A DNA stretch of 39,810 nucleotides from Haloterrigena salina JCM 13891 (GTDB taxonomy: Archaea; Halobacteriota; Halobacteria; Halobacteriales; Natrialbaceae), in NCBI RefSeq assembly GCF_000337495.1, contig NZ_AOIS01000054.1, forward strand, positions 89,721 through 129,530, given 5' to 3'. The translations under genes were made by a program, and so were the position numbers. This document shows positions 25,846 through 32,820 of the stretch, piece after piece. The notes beneath the pieces were generated by a model, which did no database searches, was not told the origin of the DNA, and saw nothing but the letters and a program-made list of their open reading frames with translations. The stretch's first letter is position 1. Each line of letters opens with the position of its first letter.

Positions 25846-26182
25846 CGGACGGCGTACGGACTCGATCCCGAAGTCGGTTCGGCCCGCGGACGCAAGCGGA
25901 CCCGGAATCACCGTAGCCGTATCGCCCGTCTCGGCGGCTGCAACGGCGTGTAAACCACCGGCTACCGATCGGTAGTTGACACGTATACATTCCTAACGTT
26001 CAGGTACGGGATTCATATAAAAACCGATGACTGTGGAAGTCGGGGTCGATGACACAACCCTGTTCACACGCACCACGGCGGTCCCGCTCGAGGCCTCGAG
26101 CGGGCGAATCGTCGGCGTTCGGAGACGCGACTAACAAACCAGCGATGGCGATGGCGATCGCGACTCGCGCGGAGGGCGACGC
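25846..26182. other. Divergent promoter region with perfect 22-bp palindrome
   Basis: A TATA (CATATAAAAA, about 26012-26021) points toward the surface protein gene and leaves a leader of about 135 nt. In that leader lies the perfect palindrome CCCGCTCGAGGCCTCGAGCG+GG at 26083-26104. No further gene is supported. Confidence 0.5.
26083..26104. promoter_or_regulatory. Perfect 22-bp palindrome in leader
   Basis: Both halves read CCCGCTCGAGG, with no loop. It sits between the TATA at about 26012 and the ATG at 26183. It could bind a dimeric regulator or form an RNA stem. CTCGAG is frequent in this genome, which weakens the case. Confidence 0.4.
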
Positions 26183-27190
26183 ATGATGCCGTCGCGAAAC
26201 GCCGTCGCCGCCGGGCTGGTCGCACTTCTGCTGGTCGGCTCGCTCGGCGCGGTCGGGATGATCGCTGCGGCGAGCGGCGCTCCCGCGGCGGACGCGACGG
26301 CCGGCGCGAACGCACAGGAAGACGACACGGCGCAAAACGTCTCGGAAGAGGCGTACGTCGAGCCGGCGCCCGAGGAAGGCGAACTGTACTACGAAGCCAG
26401 CAACGGAGACTGGGTCAGCTACGTCAACCCGCGGGACGAGTACCGGTCGCCGTACCTCGGCGACGGCTCCGGAAAGATCGGCGTGACGCTGCTCAACGAG
26501 GCGGGCGAGCCGATCGTCGGCGAGACGGTTCCCAACACCACCATCACGATCCCGACCGGCGAGACGGTGTCGTGGCACTCCCACGCCGATCCGATAACCG
26601 TCCGGCTTCCGCTGACCGAGCACTACGATCGACCGCTCGACGCCGACCAGTTCGGCACGACCGACGACCTCCCGCAGGGCGACGGCTACATGGACTCCCA
26701 CACCATCGAGATGCACGGCCACCCCGAGGACGCGACGATCGAGTACGGCGAGGCGCGAGTCAGCGGCGAGCACGCCGACAAGATCGAGGTCGTCGGCTAC
26801 ATCCAGAAGGCCCACGACACGTGGGAGACGGACATCGACCCGCTCGAAGCCGCCGAGCCCTACGAGGAAGCCGGGGGCGGCTGGACCTACGAACCCAACG
26901 GCTCGCACGGCCAGGTCATCGTCGTCCTCCAGCTCGATAGCGACGTGACGGGTGCCGACGGCGGCTCCGCCGTGGACGACGGTACGAACGACAGCGACGG
27001 CATCAATGCGACCGACGGCGAGAATACCAGCGATCCCGCCAACGAGACCGAAACGTCGCCCGCGGACGAGACGAACGGCGACGACGGGAACGATGACGAC
27101 GGGAGCAGCGAGATGCCCGGGTTCGGCGTCCCCGCAGTCGTCGTCGCACTGACGGTCGCAGCGCTCGTCGCCGCCCGGCGGACGGGCTGA
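26183..27190 (+). CDS. Secreted PGF-CTERM surface protein, His-containing beta domain
   Basis: A 335-residue exported protein (ATG at 26183, with a second ATG directly after). The Sec-type signal is residues 1-33 (AAGLVALLLVGSLGAVGMIA, cleavage near APAADA). The mature domain (about 60-255) has beta character with TITIPTGETVSWHSHADPIT, GYMDSHTIEMHGHPEDATIE and NGSHGQVIVVLQLD. The clustered His residues could bind a metal, fitting the SCO and P19 genes nearby (inference). A Thr/Asp/Asn-rich linker with several N-x-S/T sites for N-glycosylation leads to the tail EMPGFGVPAVVVALTVAALV with a terminal ARR. This is a PGF-CTERM signal, processed by archaeosortase A and lipid-anchored in haloarchaea. 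It is the first plus-strand gene of the envelope cluster. Confidence 0.85.
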   Translation: MMPSRNAVAAGLVALLLVGSLGAVGMIAAASGAPAADATAGANAQEDDTAQNVSEEAYVEPAPEEGELYYEASNGDWVSYVNPRDEYRSPYLGDGSGKIGVTLLNEAGEPIVGETVPNTTITIPTGETVSWHSHADPITVRLPLTEHYDRPLDADQFGTTDDLPQGDGYMDSHTIEMHGHPEDATIEYGEARVSGEHADKIEVVGYIQKAHDTWETDIDPLEAAEPYEEAGGGWTYEPNGSHGQVIVVLQLDSDVTGADGGSAVDDGTNDSDGINATDGENTSDPANETETSPADETNGDDGNDDDGSSEMPGFGVPAVVVALTVAALVAARRTG

Positions 27191-27254
27191 CGCCGCCCGT
27201 TCCGATCGACACCCAACCAGTGCGATTTTGACGGTGCGCTCGAGAGTAGGGGAC

Positions 27255-27473
27255 ATGACAGCTCCGAACGACTCGGACGACCCGCAGGTACCGATCGTCT
27301 GCCCCGAGTGCGAGACGACCTCCCGCGTGTCGCTGGCAGACGTCGCCGACGCGGTCGAGCGACACAATGCGCAGCTCCACGGCGGCGAGGACGTGGCGAC
27401 CGTCGATCCCGACATCGCCGACCGTATCGCCGATCTGGCCGCCGACGATCTCGGATTGCTCGAGGAGCCGTAA
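27255..27473 (+). CDS. Small conserved haloarchaeal protein with single CxxC
   Basis: A 72-residue acidic protein: MTAPNDSDDPQVPIVCPECE, then TTSRVSLADVADAVERHNAQ, then an acidic helical C-terminus. CPEC is half a zinc ribbon, so metal binding would need dimerisation or another partner. The ATG at 27255 is preferred over 27228, which would add nine basic residues. It resembles small haloarchaeal CPxC proteins of unknown role. It follows the surface protein gene by 64 bp in the same orientation. Confidence 0.75.
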   Translation: MTAPNDSDDPQVPIVCPECETTSRVSLADVADAVERHNAQLHGGEDVATVDPDIADRIADLAADDLGLLEEP

Positions 27474-27481
27474 TCCAGCGG

Positions 27482-27619
27482 CTACCGTCCCAAAAGACTG
27501 CGCAGGCGCTCGAGCAGCGAATCGGACTGCGACGTCGCGGACGAGTCGTCCCGTTTCGTCACGATTCCTTCTTCGTCGGGCGAGTCGTCCAATCGAACGT
27601 CGGGTCGTTTGGAGTCCAT
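27482..27619 (-). CDS. Possible 45-residue acidic protein
   Basis: A complete frame from ATG at 27619: MDSKRPDVRLDDSPDEEGIV, then TKRDDSSATSQSDSLLERLR, then SLLGR and stop. Codon choice is haloarchaeal (GAC, TCG, CTC, GAC dominant). The acidic stretch ending in a short amphipathic helix is typical of small haloarchaeal proteins. It fills the gap between the CxxC protein and ccdA. No homologue is recognised. Confidence 0.45.
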   Translation of the reverse strand: MDSKRPDVRLDDSPDEEGIVTKRDDSSATSQSDSLLERLRSLLGR

Positions 27620-27709
27620 CCTTCCTAGGGAGGGCCACGAGCGCAACGACGGCTAGCCTTGCGTGTGAATGGGGACGGCGAAGACGAACGCTTGGGACCA
27701 CGTCGGCCG

Positions 27710-28408
27710 CTACCACGGCACAGCCGGCAACGAAATGACGTCGAGGACGACGACGGCGAGGAACAACTGGCCGACTCCGGCGACGACCATGACGACGCCC
27801 GCGAGTCGCTCGAGCAGTCTGCTATACGCGGCCAGTCGGCCAGCACTGGCGATCAGACCCATCCCCGTCGCGACGGTCAGCGAAACCATCAACACGACGA
27901 TACTGCCGACGTAGGTGCCGACGACCAGCGCCGCCGAGACCGGCGGAAGCGAGAGCGCCTGTGCGATGACGCCGATAAAAAACGGCGCCACGCAGCCCGC
28001 CGCCGCCAGCGCGTAGCCCGCACCGAAGATCGCGAACCCGAGCACGCTCGAGCGGCGTTTCGGTAACGCTACCGAGAGTGAGGGCGCCCGATCGAAGATG
28101 ATCAACACCCCGAACGCGATCAGGATCGCGCCGACGATCGGTTCGAAAAGAACGATCCCCGAGAGCCGCGAGTGGCCGATCCAGTAGGCGGCGACCAGAA
28201 GCGCGGCGAACGTCCCGAGGACGCCGAGCCCGGCCACGAGACCGCGGACGAGTGCGCCGGACAGGGACGCCTCGTCGCCCTCCGTCTGACTCACGTAAAA
28301 GCCGACGTACCCCGGTAAGAGGGGGTACGAACACGGCGAGAAGAACGTCGCGATCCCGGCGGTCAGCGCGAAGGCGAGCGGCGTGAGTAGCGACGCGTCG
28401 GGGATCAT
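27710..28408 (-). CDS. ccdA: CcdA-type cytochrome c biogenesis / thiol-disulfide transporter
   Basis: A 232-residue membrane protein with six predicted helices, moving electrons from cytoplasmic thioredoxin to extracytoplasmic thiol proteins. The two conserved cysteines are present: C26 in FFSPCSYPLLPGYVGF and C139 in ALAAAGCVAPFFIG. I chose the ATG at 28408 (MIPDASLLTPLAFALTAGIA), which overlaps the TlpA stop codon by four bases (ATGA), a mark of translational coupling. The longer frame to 28492 would begin inside the TlpA gene with an arginine-rich stretch. As last gene of the SCO-TlpA-CcdA operon it would supply reductant to the TlpA-like protein and perhaps to SCO. Confidence 0.92.
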   Translation of the reverse strand: MIPDASLLTPLAFALTAGIATFFSPCSYPLLPGYVGFYVSQTEGDEASLSGALVRGLVAGLGVLGTFAALLVAAYWIGHSRLSGIVLFEPIVGAILIAFGVLIIFDRAPSLSVALPKRRSSVLGFAIFGAGYALAAAGCVAPFFIGVIAQALSLPPVSAALVVGTYVGSIVVLMVSLTVATGMGLIASAGRLAAYSRLLERLAGVVMVVAGVGQLFLAVVVLDVISLPAVPW

Positions 28409-28959
28409 GCCGATTCGACGTCGCTTTCCGCGATTGCCTGTTCGATCCCGTCGACGAGTTTGTCGGCGCTCTTGGTCCCAGTACTGGACCACTGAACGAC
28501 ACCACCGTCGTCGAGGGCGACGGCCCGAGGCACGCCGCCGGGGTATTCCGAAGAGAGTTCAGCCGAGGGATCGATCCCCACCGTCCAGCTCCCGCCGTGT
28601 TCGTCCCACCAGTCGGCCAGTTCCGACTCGGAGATCGACTCGTTGGTGACCGAACAGAACAGGACCTCGTCGCCGAACTGCGCGGCGGCCTCGCTGAGCG
28701 CCGGCATCTGTTCGATACAGGGCCCACACCAGGTGCCGAAGAAATCGACAAACGTCACACGACCCAGATCGGGGACCGAAACCGTTCCGGCGTCGCTCCC
28801 GGGCGCGTCGATTGTCTCGATCTCGATCGGTTCGCGCGAGTCGTCCTCGTTCTGGTTGAGGAGGCGATCGACCGACGGGAGCCCGTACACCGCCGCGGCG
28901 CCGCCACCGACGACTACGCCCGCGCTACCCAGTCCAGCGAGGAGTTCTCGCCGGCGCAT
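28405..28959 (-). CDS. TlpA-like thioredoxin-fold protein, Tat-exported
   Basis: A 184-residue membrane-anchored thiol oxidoreductase. MRRRELLAGLGSAGVVVGGG is a Tat-type signal anchor. The thioredoxin fold starts near residue 45 and has the active site WCGPC (C78, C81) in VDFFGTWCGPCIEQMPALSE, and the cis-Pro loop GGVPRAVALDDGG. It would reduce disulfides in cytochrome c or copper-binding proteins outside the membrane, itself recharged by CcdA. Upstream, the SCO stop codon TGA is followed by GG and this ATG. A GTG at 28965 overlaps that stop and is an alternative start adding two residues. The tight packing shows a single operon with SCO and ccdA. Confidence 0.9.
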   Translation of the reverse strand: MRRRELLAGLGSAGVVVGGGAAAVYGLPSVDRLLNQNEDDSREPIEIETIDAPGSDAGTVSVPDLGRVTFVDFFGTWCGPCIEQMPALSEAAAQFGDEVLFCSVTNESISESELADWWDEHGGSWTVGIDPSAELSSEYPGGVPRAVALDDGGVVQWSSTGTKSADKLVDGIEQAIAESDVESA

Positions 28960-28961
28960 CC

Positions 28962-29786
28962 TCACTCCACCCCGACGACTGTGCCGACGTCCTCGAGGAG
29001 CTGTTCCTTGGTCACGGCCATTTCTGACTGGACGGCTTTCGGATAGGCGCGCTCGACGTAGCCGTCCTCGTTGACGAGCGTGATCCGTTTGCTGTGGATG
29101 ATTTGGGTGTGGCCGGCGTGGGCGCCGTCGTCGTGGCTCTCGTTTCCGCTGTGGCTCTCGTTTCCGCTGTGGCTCTCATTGCCGCTGTGGCCGCCATCGT
29201 CGTGACTCTCGTTGCCGCCGTGACCGTCGTCCTCGGAGCTTTCGTTGCCGTCGTCCGATTCGTCGGCGGTCGTGATCGGCATGCCGAACTTCTCTTCCAT
29301 GATCTGTTTTGCTTCCTCGTTGGTTTCGGGCCGGAGGAAGTGGAAGTTGTCGGCCTCGTAGTCGAGGTGCTGTCCCTCGGCGTGGTCCTTCAACGCCTCG
29401 GCGGTGTCGTTTTTGGGGTCGAACGTGAACGCAAGCAGGGCGATATCGTCCGCGTAGTCGCGCTCGGCGGCGTCTTCCTGGACCCACTGCAGCCGCGTCA
29501 ACAGCGCCGGACAGACGCCGTCCGGACACGAGGTGTAGAAGTACGTCAGCAGGAAGGGCCGTTCGCCGACGAAGTCCTCGAGCGAGACGGTCGTTCCGGC
29601 GATCGGGTCGGGAATCGAAAACGACGGGAACTCGTCGCCGTGGCTCGGATAGCTGGGATCGGACGGATGATCGTCGGCCGGTGGGAGGGCCGTGTTGCTG
29701 TTTCCGAGACCCAAACTGTTGAGACAGCCGGCGATACCCGCGAAACCTGCGACTCCGAGTGATCCGAGATACGTCCGCCGTTCCAT
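28962..29786 (-). CDS. SCO1/SenC-family copper chaperone, Tat lipoprotein, with His-rich insert
   Basis: A 274-residue lipoprotein (MERRTYLGSLGVAGFAGIAG, lipobox C21) with a thioredoxin-like SCO domain. The family delivers copper to the CuA site of cytochrome oxidase or acts as a thiol reductase. The copper-binding Cys pair is C87 and C92 in YTSCPDGVCPAL, spaced CX4C rather than the usual CX3C. The conserved His is probably H231 in QIIHSKRITL. Just before it is an insert of about 50 residues (about 173-226) with GNESH repeats and some ten His, encoded by 18-bp repeats. Extra His could store or channel copper, which is inference. I chose the ATG at 29786, directly starting the Tat motif. First gene of a SCO-tlpA-ccdA operon, divergent from the P19-like gene. 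Confidence 0.9.
   Translation of the reverse strand: MERRTYLGSLGVAGFAGIAGCLNSLGLGNSNTALPPADDHPSDPSYPSHGDEFPSFSIPDPIAGTTVSLEDFVGERPFLLTYFYTSCPDGVCPALLTRLQWVQEDAAERDYADDIALLAFTFDPKNDTAEALKDHAEGQHLDYEADNFHFLRPETNEEAKQIMEEKFGMPITTADESDDGNESSEDDGHGGNESHDDGGHSGNESHSGNESHSGNESHDDGAHAGHTQIIHSKRITLVNEDGYVERAYPKAVQSEMAVTKEQLLEDVGTVVGVE
29112..29200. repeat. 18-bp tandem repeats encoding GNESH units
   Basis: Plus-strand copies of GTGGCTCTCGTTTCCGCT and variants, about four units. They encode the His-rich HSGNES repeat of the SCO protein on the minus strand. Confidence 0.75.
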
Positions 29787-29956
29787 ACGAGGGACGTAGC
29801 AGCGCGCGATCAAAGGTTCGTTGGTTCACTCACCGAATACGGCGCGCAACGATACGGATCGACACGGATCAACGCGGCACGCCGGCGGCGACTCGACCGA
29901 CGCCGACGGGCTGATCGACAGCGGCGGACGACAGTGACGAGTTGACCGTTACGCGC

Positions 29957-29982
29957 GTATAAAATAGAGTACTTAGAGTACT
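29957..29982 (+). promoter_or_regulatory. TATA box followed by tandem TAGAGTACT operator-like repeat
   Basis: GTATAAAAT at 29957-29965 is followed at once by two adjoining copies of TAGAGTACT (29965-29973, 29974-29982), each containing the palindrome AGTACT. The repeat covers the zone between TATA and the expected transcription start, a classic place for a repressor. It lies between the SCO operon and the P19-like gene, so it could respond to metal. The leader to the ATG at 30059 would be about 70 nt. Confidence 0.5.
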
Positions 29983-30058
29983 ATCGAAGAATCTCGAGTC
30001 CGCGATTCGAGGGGTGAACCAACAGGGGTTTTGCGGCTGCCGCTCCAAGACGCGGACG

Positions 30059-31165
30059 ATGAACCGTCGGGCCTTTCTCCGTGGTACGGCCGTCGCCGGT
30101 ACCGCCGCGTTCGCCGGCTGTCTCGAGCGTCTGGGTTTCGAAGAGGAGTCGGCGTGGGACAACCCACCGCTCGTGGAGGATCGCCCCGACGCGGTCTACC
30201 TGCCCTCCAGCAAGGAGGAGATGGGCCACTACGGTCGCGCGAGCGACGACGAGTACGCCGTCGAACTCTCCTATACGATACCCCACCGGTTCTGGACCGT
30301 CTCCGGCGACACTCAGCGGATCGACGTGGACACCGACGACAGCATGCACCTCATGCTGACCGTCTGGGACGAGGAGACGGACACCATCCTTCCGGTGAAT
30401 ACCGACCTCGAGCTCCGGCGCGACGACGGCTCGGTCGTCGAACAGCTGACGCCGTGGTCGATGCTCTCCCAACGGATGGGGACCCACTACGGCGACAACA
30501 TCACGCTACCCGAGGAAGGCACCTACACCGCCCGCGTGCGGGTCGGTCCCGTCACGACCGAGCGGACCGGCGCGTTCGAGGGTCGGTTCGAGGAGACGAG
30601 CACGCTCGAGATCGAGTTCGAGTTCGAGCGCTCGGACATTCACGACCTCGAGTTCAATATGGTCGACGAGGAGCGGCGGGGCGCCCGCGAGGCCCACGAA
30701 CTGATGGACCCCAGCGGACACGACCACGGCGGGCACGACGAGCACGGCCCCGGACACGCCCCGACCTCCGACGGACCGCCGGTCGCGGACCTGCCCGGCA
30801 ACCGGCTCGGGACCGAACGCAGCGCGGACGCGAAGATCACCGCGATCCGAGCGAACGCCGATCGTGTGGCCGGCGACGGCGACTATCTCGTCGTCTGTCC
30901 CCGAACGCCGTACAACGACGTGACCCTCCCGTCCGCGACGCTGAGCGCCACGGTCGAGCGCGGCGGAACGACCGTCCTCGAGGGCGAGTCGCTCGCGGAG
31001 ACGATCGATCCAGCGTTCGGCCACCACTACGGACTGGCTCTCGAGCGCCTCGAGAGCGGCGACGAACTCACCGTTGCCGTCGACCGTCCGCCACAGATAG
31101 CGCGCCACGACGGCTACGAAACCGCGTTTTTCGACTTCGAAGACGTGCAGTATACCGTGTCCTGA
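30059..31165 (+). CDS. P19/Tp34-like metal-binding Tat lipoprotein with His-rich loop
   Basis: A 368-residue lipoprotein: MNRRAFLRGTAVAGTAAFAG with lipobox C21. Residues about 45-200 match the P19/Tp34 fold of extracytoplasmic iron/copper-binding proteins: YTIPHRFWTVSGDTQRID, then SMHLMLTVWDEETDTILPVN with H97, then QRMGTHYGDNITLPEEGTYT with H143, then RVRVGPVTTERTGAFEGRFE. A His-rich loop HDHGGHDEHGPGH (221-233) links to a second beta domain (about 245-368). In bacteria P19 proteins work in ferrous-iron uptake loci that also encode thioredoxin-like proteins. Here the divergent neighbours are SCO, TlpA and CcdA, which suggests a similar metal-plus-thiol module. The ATG at 30059 is set by the Tat motif. 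Metal identity is not deducible. Confidence 0.85.
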   Translation: MNRRAFLRGTAVAGTAAFAGCLERLGFEEESAWDNPPLVEDRPDAVYLPSSKEEMGHYGRASDDEYAVELSYTIPHRFWTVSGDTQRIDVDTDDSMHLMLTVWDEETDTILPVNTDLELRRDDGSVVEQLTPWSMLSQRMGTHYGDNITLPEEGTYTARVRVGPVTTERTGAFEGRFEETSTLEIEFEFERSDIHDLEFNMVDEERRGAREAHELMDPSGHDHGGHDEHGPGHAPTSDGPPVADLPGNRLGTERSADAKITAIRANADRVAGDGDYLVVCPRTPYNDVTLPSATLSATVERGGTTVLEGESLAETIDPAFGHHYGLALERLESGDELTVAVDRPPQIARHDGYETAFFDFEDVQYTVS

Positions 31166-31277
31166 CGCGATCAGTGGACGAAGCGACTGCGGCCCGTTCC
31201 GAACTGTTCAGTTCGTGTAAACTCGATCCTACAGTAGTGAAACGATTCAAATCCGACGCTGAGCGAACGTACGGTTG

Positions 31278-31287
31278 GTATAACTAT
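31278..31287 (+). promoter_or_regulatory. TATA box of small zinc-ribbon gene
   Basis: GGTATAACTA about 32 bp before the ATG at 31314. Confidence 0.5.
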
Positions 31288-31313
31288 GCGGAATTCTCCC
31301 CAATCTCGAATGC

Positions 31314-31490
31314 ATGTCCCAGTCAAACCGCTCAGAGATGCGTATCGGTTGTCCCGAGTGCGAGGCAACGGTCAACGCATCCGTTCCCCCTGGGCCGGGA
31401 ATCCACGACGATCGCACCACGAACCGACTGCAAGGTCGGGAGACGGCCTGTCGGAACTGCGGTCACGAACTCGAACTCTACTACTACTGA
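31314..31490 (+). CDS. Small zinc-ribbon protein (58 aa)
   Basis: A 58-residue protein: MSQSNRSEMRIGCPECEATV, then NASVPPGPGIHDDRTTNRLQ, then GRETACRNCGHELELYYY. CPEC and CRNC, 34 residues apart, form a complete four-Cys zinc ribbon, and the C-terminal EL-EL-YYY strand closes it. Haloarchaea have many such small CPxCG proteins, some affecting motility, biofilm or transcription. This one's role is unknown. A TATA at 31278-31287 gives a nearly leaderless promoter. Its stop lies 65 bp before the first origin recognition box, so it borders the origin and may be conserved there. Confidence 0.75.
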   Translation: MSQSNRSEMRIGCPECEATVNASVPPGPGIHDDRTTNRLQGRETACRNCGHELELYYY

Positions 31491-31555
31491 ACGGCGACGA
31501 CGTCGATCGGCGTCCCCACACCGGTAGTCGTCCCTCGATATTCTCGAGAACCCAC

Positions 31556-31994
31556 ACACCACGTTTCCGGTGAAATAACACGCCGCTGAACGATCGATTC
31601 TCGAGGCAGTGCCGCGCTGCGGGCAGCCTCGCAGTGACACACCACGTTTCCGGTGAAGGTGGGACGGTGGGGCACGAGGACGGTACTGAGGAGATGGATG
31701 GACGGAAGATCGTAACACCCCTCACGGACACACCACGTTTCCGGTGAACGCAGGTCCAGTGAACAATCGAGTAGCAAATCTCGATGTCGCTGTCCGCTCG
31801 AGCAGTACGGTCTCGAGCCAACTCGGATCGATTGGTTAGTTCAAGAACGGGTATTCCATTTGTTTGCGTATTGTAACCATATATCGTGATAGCAGAACAT
31901 ACTGCCAGCGCGCGCACACCACGTTTCCGGTGAAACGCGATGAGAAGGGACGGGGGGAAGAAAGTGGAGACACACACACCACGTTTCCGGTGAA
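31556..31994 (-). repeat. Left ORB cluster: five 19-bp origin recognition boxes
   Basis: Five identical copies of ACACCACGTTTCCGGTGAA (plus strand) at 31556-31574, 31639-31657, 31730-31748, 31916-31934 and 31976-31994, that is TTCACCGGAAACGTGGTGT on the minus strand. Spacing is irregular (83, 91, 186, 60 bp), which separates this from a CRISPR array. Orc1/Cdc6 should bind each box. Confidence 0.9.
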
Positions 31995-32743
31995 AGAGGG
32001 TTCGAAGAAGGGGGAAGAACGCAATGTTTCGGAGAGAGGAAGAATAGAACGAATAGTCTAAGAGACGAGGAAATGGAGTTTGTTCAGGTGATATCTCTGG
32101 ATATTCGCACATTGATTCTCACTCAGAAGAGAATTCAGACAAGATTTGGAAGTCATTCCAAGAACCCCTGTTGCCACAGCTTCCTCTTCCGCTCTATCAA
32201 CAAGTATAATACACTGCACAGAAAAAAGTCCATTGAGTCAAAACAAGACTAAGAGAGTCGACGTTAGTCGACAACCGTTCTTTCACCGGAAATCCTTTTA
32301 TTGTTCTCTCTCTTCGGTCAGAAGATATCTCTGAAGCATCGATAGAGCCCTTCGTACGGTTCACTTCGGCTTCTTTCTCGGTGCAGTCCCTCTCCAGTCT
32401 TTTCTCGAGCCGTGTTGCAATCCACCGATCTGACTCTAACAGACATCCCGATCGGAAAGCGACACGTACTCGAGGGGAGCGGGAGTGACGAACATTCTAT
32501 TCTCCCAGTATAATGGACATACTACCGTTGATACGCCGATATTCCGATCGCTCTACTCCGCTCCTCTCCGTCGCACGTTCGACACCACACCGGGTTTCCG
32601 ATGAATACTAACCCCCGTTTCAACTGGAACCCCATCCCCCGATTTTCCCCGTTCACCGGAAACGTGGTGTGTGTGTCTTCGCCCGCCGATTCCGCTACCC
32701 TAACTATTATATAATCGCTTGAAACACTCTCTTTCCGCCATAA

Positions 32744-32764
32744 TTCACCGCCCTGAGCGGTGAA
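32744..32764. promoter_or_regulatory. Inverted repeat of ORB half-site upstream of orc1
   Basis: TTCACCGC-CCTGA-GCGGTGAA: a perfect 8-bp inverted repeat whose arms start like the ORB (TTCACCG). It lies just upstream of the orc1 TATA and may bind Orc1 or another dimeric regulator. Confidence 0.45.
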
Positions 32765-32781
32765 CCCACCTCGAGTCCAAA

Positions 32782-32789
32782 CAATAAAG
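32782..32789 (+). promoter_or_regulatory. orc1 TATA element with ORB over the start site
   Basis: CAATAAAG about 35 bp before the orc1 ATG at 32821. The expected transcription start, about 25 bp on, falls inside or at the edge of the ORB at 32794-32812. Confidence 0.5.
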
Positions 32790-32820
32790 ACGTTTCACCG
32801 GAAACGTGGTGTCTACGATC

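Larger units (their letters stand above)
32282..32812 (+). repeat. Right ORB cluster, mostly opposed orientation
   Basis: Full boxes TTCACCGGAAACGTGGTGT at 32652-32670 and 32794-32812. A half box TTCACCGGAAA lies at 32282-32292. A variant in the left-cluster orientation, ACACCGGGTTTCCGATGAA, is at 32587-32605. A degenerate plus copy TTTCAACTGGAACCCCATC is at about 32618-32636. The full boxes face the left cluster. Confidence 0.88.
31491..32820. other. Replication origin (oriC-type) next to orc1/cdc6
   Basis: A 1.3-kb gene-free region. Five ORBs in one orientation (31556-31994) face opposed ORBs (32282-32812) across an AT-rich spacer (about 31995-32580), the layout of haloarchaeal origins: inverted ORB clusters flanking a duplex-unwinding element, with the initiator gene adjacent. 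The spacer is purine-skewed on the plus strand at 31935-32075 (runs such as GGGGGGAAGAAAG) and has a small palindrome GTCGAC-GTTA-GTCGAC at 32257-32272. Activity is inferred from architecture. The genome may have other origins. Confidence 0.88.

Noticed and set aside
26000-27415. 471-codon minus-strand frame opposite the PGF-CTERM gene
   Set aside because: Composition of an antisense frame. The plus strand has signal peptide, glycosylation sites and sorting tail.
31556-31994. Regular-looking repeats that could suggest a CRISPR array
   Set aside because: Units are 19 bp with uneven gaps of 60-186 bp, reappear inverted on the other side of the spacer, and match the origin box pattern beside orc1. 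No cas genes are near.
32806-32820. Upstream GTG start for orc1
   Set aside because: It lies within the ORB and adds five residues before the conserved MSSSGDD start.
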